Positions 32,603 to 36,617 of a stretch of 36,617 nt of DNA are shown here, one piece after another. The notes beneath the pieces were generated by a model that saw only the letters and a list, made by a program, of their open reading frames with translations, searched no databases and was not told where the DNA came from. Every line of letters begins with the position of its first letter. Within the stretch, counting starts at the first letter, position 1. The DNA is from CAYYMH01 sp964472785 (GTDB lineage Bacteria > Zhuqueibacterota > Zhuqueibacteria > Thermofontimicrobiales > Thermofontimicrobiaceae): assembly GCA_964472785.1 (NCBI GenBank), contig CAYYMH010000043.1:1-36617 (forward strand), in the 5' to 3' direction. A program made the translations under genes and the position numbers.

Positions 32603-35600
32603 TCAAATTTCATCCTTTTTGTTTATTTTTTTCAGCCGTTCGATTTCATCCCGCAGTTCCTTGATGCGGAATTCACGATTCACTGTGGCATCGTGATAGC
32701 GCTCGAGTTCTTTTACCCTTTCCTTTAATTCTTTGGTTTTTTCTGCCACCTGAATTTCCAGATCATCTTTCAATTTTCGAAGTTCTTCTTCCGCCTGCTT
32801 ACGTTTGGTGATGTCAACCACAGTCGTCAGGAAATAAAGCGGTTTGCCCTCAGCATTTCGATATATGGCAACGCTGATATCAACCCAGACAATTGAACCA
32901 TTTTTATGAATGTATCTTTTTTCAAACCGGGCGGAATCTTTTTTACCTTTTAATAAAGGTGCTAAAATTTTATGAATAGATTCAACCTCTTCCGCAGGTG
33001 TGATATCCTGCCATTTTTTATGCTGTAATTCTGCCGGAGTATAGCCCAGCATATCGCAGAACGCCTTGTTGACATTGATTTCACCGGTTGGCTGGGTTAT
33101 CGACTTGCCCACATTAGCGGATTCAAAGACAGATTTGAATTTTGCTTCGCTCTCGCGTAGTTGCTCCTCCGCCCGTTTGCGATCTGTGATGTCCGCAACA
33201 CTTCCTAAAAAGTAGATACCGTGTCCATCAATATCTCTGATCAGGTTAGCATCAAGAATGCCGATAACGGTGTTGCCGTTTTTATGAATGAATTTTTTTT
33301 CCATGCGGTAATGATCGATTTTTCCCGCAGCCAGTAATTTCTGCTTCTGCAGATTCTCTTCAAGTATCTCCGGGTGAGTAATATCACTCAGTTGTTTTCC
33401 GACCAACTCGTGTTCATCATATCCCAGCATTTTACAGTACGCTTCATTGGCGCGGATGATTTTGAAATCCAGCGAAACCTGCGCCAGACCGACCGCTACA
33501 TTTTCATAGATACTCCGGAAACGCTGTTCACTTTCCTGGAGCGCTTTTCCCGCCCGTTTGCGATCGGTGATGTCACTAACTATACCCCAGAAACCCAGGG
33601 GGTTGCCCTCAGAATCACTACGTAACCATATCCTGATCGAAATCGGAAAGACGGTGCCATCTTTTCTGATTCGTTCCTTCTCATAAGGGTCGGAATAACC
33701 CCTGTTTAAGCACTGGTCGATGTGTTTTCTGTCTACATTCGCCCATCTTTCCGGTGTTACGTCCCTGTATGTAAGGCTTTTTATCTCTTCCTCACTGTGC
33801 CCGGTCATTTCAAGATAAGCTTTATTGCAGGCAACTATTTTACCTTCCAGATCGCTTTCAGCGATTCCATCGATACTGGAATGGAAAAGGTTTCTATATT
33901 TTTCATCACTTTCTTTACGGGCATCCTCAGCCTGTTTCTGCTCACTTATATCCTGAAAAGAGCCCTCTACACGAATTATTTTACCTTTTTCATCTTTCAC
34001 CGCTCTGCCGATTGTGCGCACCCAGACTCGCTTGCCGGTTTTGGTGATGATCTCCATCTCTTCATCGTAGGGGATGCCTTTTTCAGCGCAAGCGGTAAAC
34101 ACCTGTGTGATTTTTTCCCGCCATTCGGGCGCATAAAAATTGATGCCTTCCTGCACAGGCGGCGCATAACCGTGCGGCATCTCATGAATATCTGCCACAC
34201 TGTCCGACCAGTTGGAGATGTTTTTCTCCAGATCAACGTCCCAGCCCCCGAAGCGGGCGGTTTCACCGGCGATCTGTAATAACGTGTATTGTTTTTTTAA
34301 TTCTTCTTCTGCTTTTTTTCTGGCGGTAATATCATGGAAAATTCCTTTCAGTTTGACCACCTTGCCATCGACAATCTGCGGCTCGCAAACACTACGCGTC
34401 CAAAGCTGCTTGCCTTTTCCGGTAATAAATCGAAATTCCAAATCGTATGGTTCTCCCTTTTCCAGGGCACGCTCAATAGCATCGGTCAATTTGCCCCGAT
34501 CTTCAGGATGAAAAAAGTTAATGGCTTCCTGCAGCGGTGGTTCATATTCCAGCGGCACTTCGTGCATACGATACGTTTCTTCCGTCCAACTCACTTTTTT
34601 AGTTTGGGCATCCAGTTCCCATCCGCCAACCTTGGCGATTTTACCGGTCTCGTTCAGTAAATTTTCGCTTTCCTGTAATTGCATTTCCGCCTGCTTGCGT
34701 TTGGTGATATCAACACCAATGGAAAGGATCATGCGGAATTTTCCGTCTTCAGTGAGAATGGTATTGCTCCAGGCGATCAGGCGTCTATCTCCCGATTTCG
34801 TGATAATCTCATTCTCGAAATAATGTTCGATCAGCTTATTTTTAGTAATCTCATCCCAAACCCGATAGATCGTTTCTTTCAATTCTTCCGGAATAAAAAT
34901 CCCGATCCATTCTTTGCCGATGACCTCTTCCGCTTTGTAGCCGGTGAGTCTTTCGGCATAATGATTGAAGACGAAAATTTTTGATCTTTCACCCAGCCCC
35001 ACAATGATGTTGGGCGCGTTGTTGACGATATTTTCCGACCATGCCTTTTCTTTTTTCAGAGCTTCTTTTGATATCTTATGCTCGGTGATATCTTCCGCCA
35101 CGCCCTCAATCCAGCCTTTATCAGGATAGATCCTGGCGGAATATCTTGCCCAGAAAATGGATTTATCTTTGCGGTAAAAACGCGCTTCAAAGTTTTGGAC
35201 GAATCCGTTTTCTTTGATCTTTGCTACCATTCTTTCGCGGGTGCCGGCATCGACATAATTGCCCGAAGTTAAATATTCAGAAACAAATTCCTCTCTATCA
35301 TCATAACCGAACATCTTTGCCAGTTGCTCGTTGCTTTCCAGTATTTTACCATCCGAGATTCTGGTTCTGAACAGACCCACCTGAGCATTATGAAAAAGGT
35401 TGCGGTAGGTTTCTTCACTTTCTTCAGTTTTTTGTTTGGCTTTTAATAATTCTTCTTTGTCGTGTGATAATTTTTGAATGATATCGGCGTGGCTGTATTT
35501 TTCTTTCAATCCCAACGAAAAAATCAATGCCAAATCCAGTTCTATTGCTTTTTTGAATTGCAGTAATAATTTTTCATTCTCAGCGCTGAATTGTCTTTCC

Positions 35601-35971
35601 TTATTGTCAAGCACGCATATCGTTCCAAAAGGAGTTTTGTCAGGGAAATTTATCGGATAACCGAGGTAGGCGATCATGCCGAGTTTTATATCGGGGTTTT
35701 TGTCCCAATTCTTATCTTTCAGGGCATTGGGAATGCGGAGTTTTTTTTGCGTTTTGATCACCGTTTCGCAGTATAATCCGTACCAATGTTCTTTATCGCC
35801 CACCTTGTATGGATTGTTTTCGGTTTTGCTGGACGTGAAAACTTCCATAAATTCGTTTTCGGTTTTCATAATCAAAGCGGCGGGAACATTCATAATATTT
35901 GCAATTAAGTCAGCTATTTCCTGCCACTTTTTTAAAAACCCATCGGGAATCTTGTCAAATGAGTTTTGCAT
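32603..35971 (-). CDS. GAF-PAS(x7) sensor protein without kinase domain
   Basis: 1122 residues. An N-terminal GAF domain (about 10-150: VPAALIMK, YGLYCETVI, LGYPINFPD, GTICVLDN) is followed by seven PAS domains, each ending in a DITxRKxAE-type linker, and a C-terminal coiled coil (VAEKTKELKERVKELERYHDATVNREFRIKELRDEIERLKK). No HisKA, ATPase, GGDEF, EAL or PP2C domain is present. In comparable proteins this coiled coil is often tied to a kinase, so the output part may have been lost or the protein may act by contact with the kinases downstream. AAGGGG precedes the ATG. A palindromic element begins at the stop codon. It is probably the first gene of the signalling cluster. Confidence 0.88.
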   Translation of the reverse strand: MQNSFDKIPDGFLKKWQEIADLIANIMNVPAALIMKTENEFMEVFTSSKTENNPYKVGDKEHWYGLYCETVIKTQKKLRIPNALKDKNWDKNPDIKLGMIAYLGYPINFPDKTPFGTICVLDNKERQFSAENEKLLLQFKKAIELDLALIFSLGLKEKYSHADIIQKLSHDKEELLKAKQKTEESEETYRNLFHNAQVGLFRTRISDGKILESNEQLAKMFGYDDREEFVSEYLTSGNYVDAGTRERMVAKIKENGFVQNFEARFYRKDKSIFWARYSARIYPDKGWIEGVAEDITEHKISKEALKKEKAWSENIVNNAPNIIVGLGERSKIFVFNHYAERLTGYKAEEVIGKEWIGIFIPEELKETIYRVWDEITKNKLIEHYFENEIITKSGDRRLIAWSNTILTEDGKFRMILSIGVDITKRKQAEMQLQESENLLNETGKIAKVGGWELDAQTKKVSWTEETYRMHEVPLEYEPPLQEAINFFHPEDRGKLTDAIERALEKGEPYDLEFRFITGKGKQLWTRSVCEPQIVDGKVVKLKGIFHDITARKKAEEELKKQYTLLQIAGETARFGGWDVDLEKNISNWSDSVADIHEMPHGYAPPVQEGINFYAPEWREKITQVFTACAEKGIPYDEEMEIITKTGKRVWVRTIGRAVKDEKGKIIRVEGSFQDISEQKQAEDARKESDEKYRNLFHSSIDGIAESDLEGKIVACNKAYLEMTGHSEEEIKSLTYRDVTPERWANVDRKHIDQCLNRGYSDPYEKERIRKDGTVFPISIRIWLRSDSEGNPLGFWGIVSDITDRKRAGKALQESEQRFRSIYENVAVGLAQVSLDFKIIRANEAYCKMLGYDEHELVGKQLSDITHPEILEENLQKQKLLAAGKIDHYRMEKKFIHKNGNTVIGILDANLIRDIDGHGIYFLGSVADITDRKRAEEQLRESEAKFKSVFESANVGKSITQPTGEINVNKAFCDMLGYTPAELQHKKWQDITPAEEVESIHKILAPLLKGKKDSARFEKRYIHKNGSIVWVDISVAIYRNAEGKPLYFLTTVVDITKRKQAEEELRKLKDDLEIQVAEKTKELKERVKELERYHDATVNREFRIKELRDEIERLKKINKKDEI

Positions 35972-36220
35972 AATTTATTCCCCTTGCTTTTTTTTTAGCA
36001 CGCGGATTAAACGGATTTTCAAACGACGTTGCTGGTGTAAAATAAATATCGATAAATATGAAAGTTAGTTCTCTTCAAACTTCTTCGGTAGGTTTTAATA
36101 ATTTGATGTTTTATTGGACTTTACTCCGAATATATTATTGATTTATTAGAGTATAATCAATTTTTTTCAATTTGTCAAGATTTTTTATGAAATGTTAGAA
36201 AACATTATGTAATTTTGAAA
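35972..36220. other. AT-rich intergenic stretch
   Basis: No gene is seen. It includes CGCGGATTAAACGGATTTTC (36001-36020), an echo of 5256-5276, and the start of the palindrome-rich region that continues to the window end. The promoter of the signalling cluster probably lies here but I cannot place it. Confidence 0.45.
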
Positions 36221-36337
36221 GTTTCCTATCGCGCCCCTACGGGGCTTATTCTATGTGGGGACGGTGGTTACTATAAATATCCTGTCCCTAAAGGGACATT
36301 CTTCCATGCTGCTCTATAGTAATTGGTTCTTTAGGGT
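36221..36337. repeat. 117-bp direct repeat, copy 1
   Basis: Identical to 36501-36617 over all 117 bases. It contains the palindromes GCCCC-TAC-GGGGC (36233-36245) and TGTCCC-TAAA-GGGACA (36283-36298). Confidence 0.95.
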
Positions 36338-36500
36338 CAAATAACTTTTCTTCCAAAACCATTTCGACTTCAATTTTTCACCACCATTTCCGGGCATCAT
36401 TCGCACCACAAGAGTCCTTTTAAGGACTCAATATTTATAGCTACGACAAAAACAAATAAATCTTCGTGCCGTAGGTACGATATATCTATTATTCACCACC
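36338..36500. repeat. Palindrome-rich spacer between the direct repeats
   Basis: It contains GAGTCC/GGACTC (about 36411-36429) and CGTGCCGTAGGTACG (36466-36480), each near a TTTATAG or ATAAAT motif as in the flanking repeats. TTTTCACCACCATTTCC (36377-36393) resembles ATTCACCACCGTTTCC (36491-36506), so the whole stretch may be diverged copies of one unit. Confidence 0.6.
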
Positions 36501-36617
36501 GTTTCCTATCGCGCCCCTACGGGGCTTATTCTATGTGGGGACGGTGGTTACTATAAATATCCTGTCCCTAAAGGGACATTCTTCCATGCTGCTCTATAGT
36601 AATTGGTTCTTTAGGGT
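36501..36617. repeat. 117-bp direct repeat, copy 2, cut by the window end
   Basis: Exact copy of 36221-36337, 280 bp further on. The window ends while the two still agree, so the repeat is longer than 117 bp and an array may continue to the right. Confidence 0.95.

Noticed and set aside
36221..36617. Possible CRISPR array at the right end
   Set aside because: The repeated unit is long (117 bp or more) and palindromic, with only two exact copies 280 bp apart; spacer and repeat lengths do not fit CRISPR.

Overview
The window looks like a chromosomal piece of an AT-rich, Gram-negative, free-living bacterium, most likely from the FCB side of the tree (Calditrichota, Ignavibacteriota, Bacteroidota or a relative). 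The pointers are a predicted outer-membrane protein of a family I associate with that group, Tat or lipoprotein-type signal peptides, very large PAS-rich sensors, a GxxExxY gene, and many short intergenic palindromes. No rRNA, tRNA or single-copy marker fixes the lineage, so this is inference. A 100-N gap shows that the sequence is a scaffold.

Layout. 1-1487 is a composite CRISPR locus. Seven identical 30-bp repeats are followed by two 37-bp repeats of a different family, 936 bp apart, with three small genes between them. The last of these genes is cut off inside the second 37-bp repeat. 1509-2488 holds a good promoter and a cation-efflux-like gene bracketed by 76-bp direct repeats. 2563-5120 (minus strand) has a decayed AraC-type regulator, a flavodoxin, a small membrane protein and a nitroreductase. 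5417-5921 is an ECF sigma gene cut off by a MITE-like element, a second copy of which lies at 10789-10926. 6087-13929 (plus) carries D-Ala-D-Ala ligase, a Tat-type aldo/keto reductase, a YtqA/YhcC-like radical SAM protein, a predicted outer-membrane protein, a stand-alone HD protein with a (p)ppGpp-hydrolase-like active site, and a large lipoprotein. 14002-15241 (minus) is a ferritin-VIT metal transporter with a TerB-like partner. 15709-21766 (plus) carries murG with a GT2 glycosyltransferase, an aldehyde dehydrogenase, a dicarboxylate symporter and a priming sugar transferase. 21776-23701 (minus) is a sodium/solute symporter.

23728-24797 is a nest of repeats around an orphan BrnA-like antitoxin and the gap. 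24890-35971 (minus) is a signalling island. It has a GAF plus seven-PAS protein with no kinase, a periplasmic-binding-domain histidine kinase, an Rcp1-like response regulator, a REC plus six-PAS HisKA_2 kinase, and a CheY-like regulator two bases behind it. A GxxExxY gene with 25-bp flanking inverted repeats sits between the second kinase and its probable regulator. The window ends in a 117-bp exact direct repeat.

How it fits together. The core genes serve cell-envelope synthesis (Ddl, MurG, sugar transferase, GT2) and carboxylate uptake. The accessory part is dominated by repeat-driven change: at least three genes are broken or clipped at repeat borders, and several intact ones are bracketed by repeats. 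Among the items most worth following up are the composite CRISPR locus and the repeat-bracketed GxxExxY unit.
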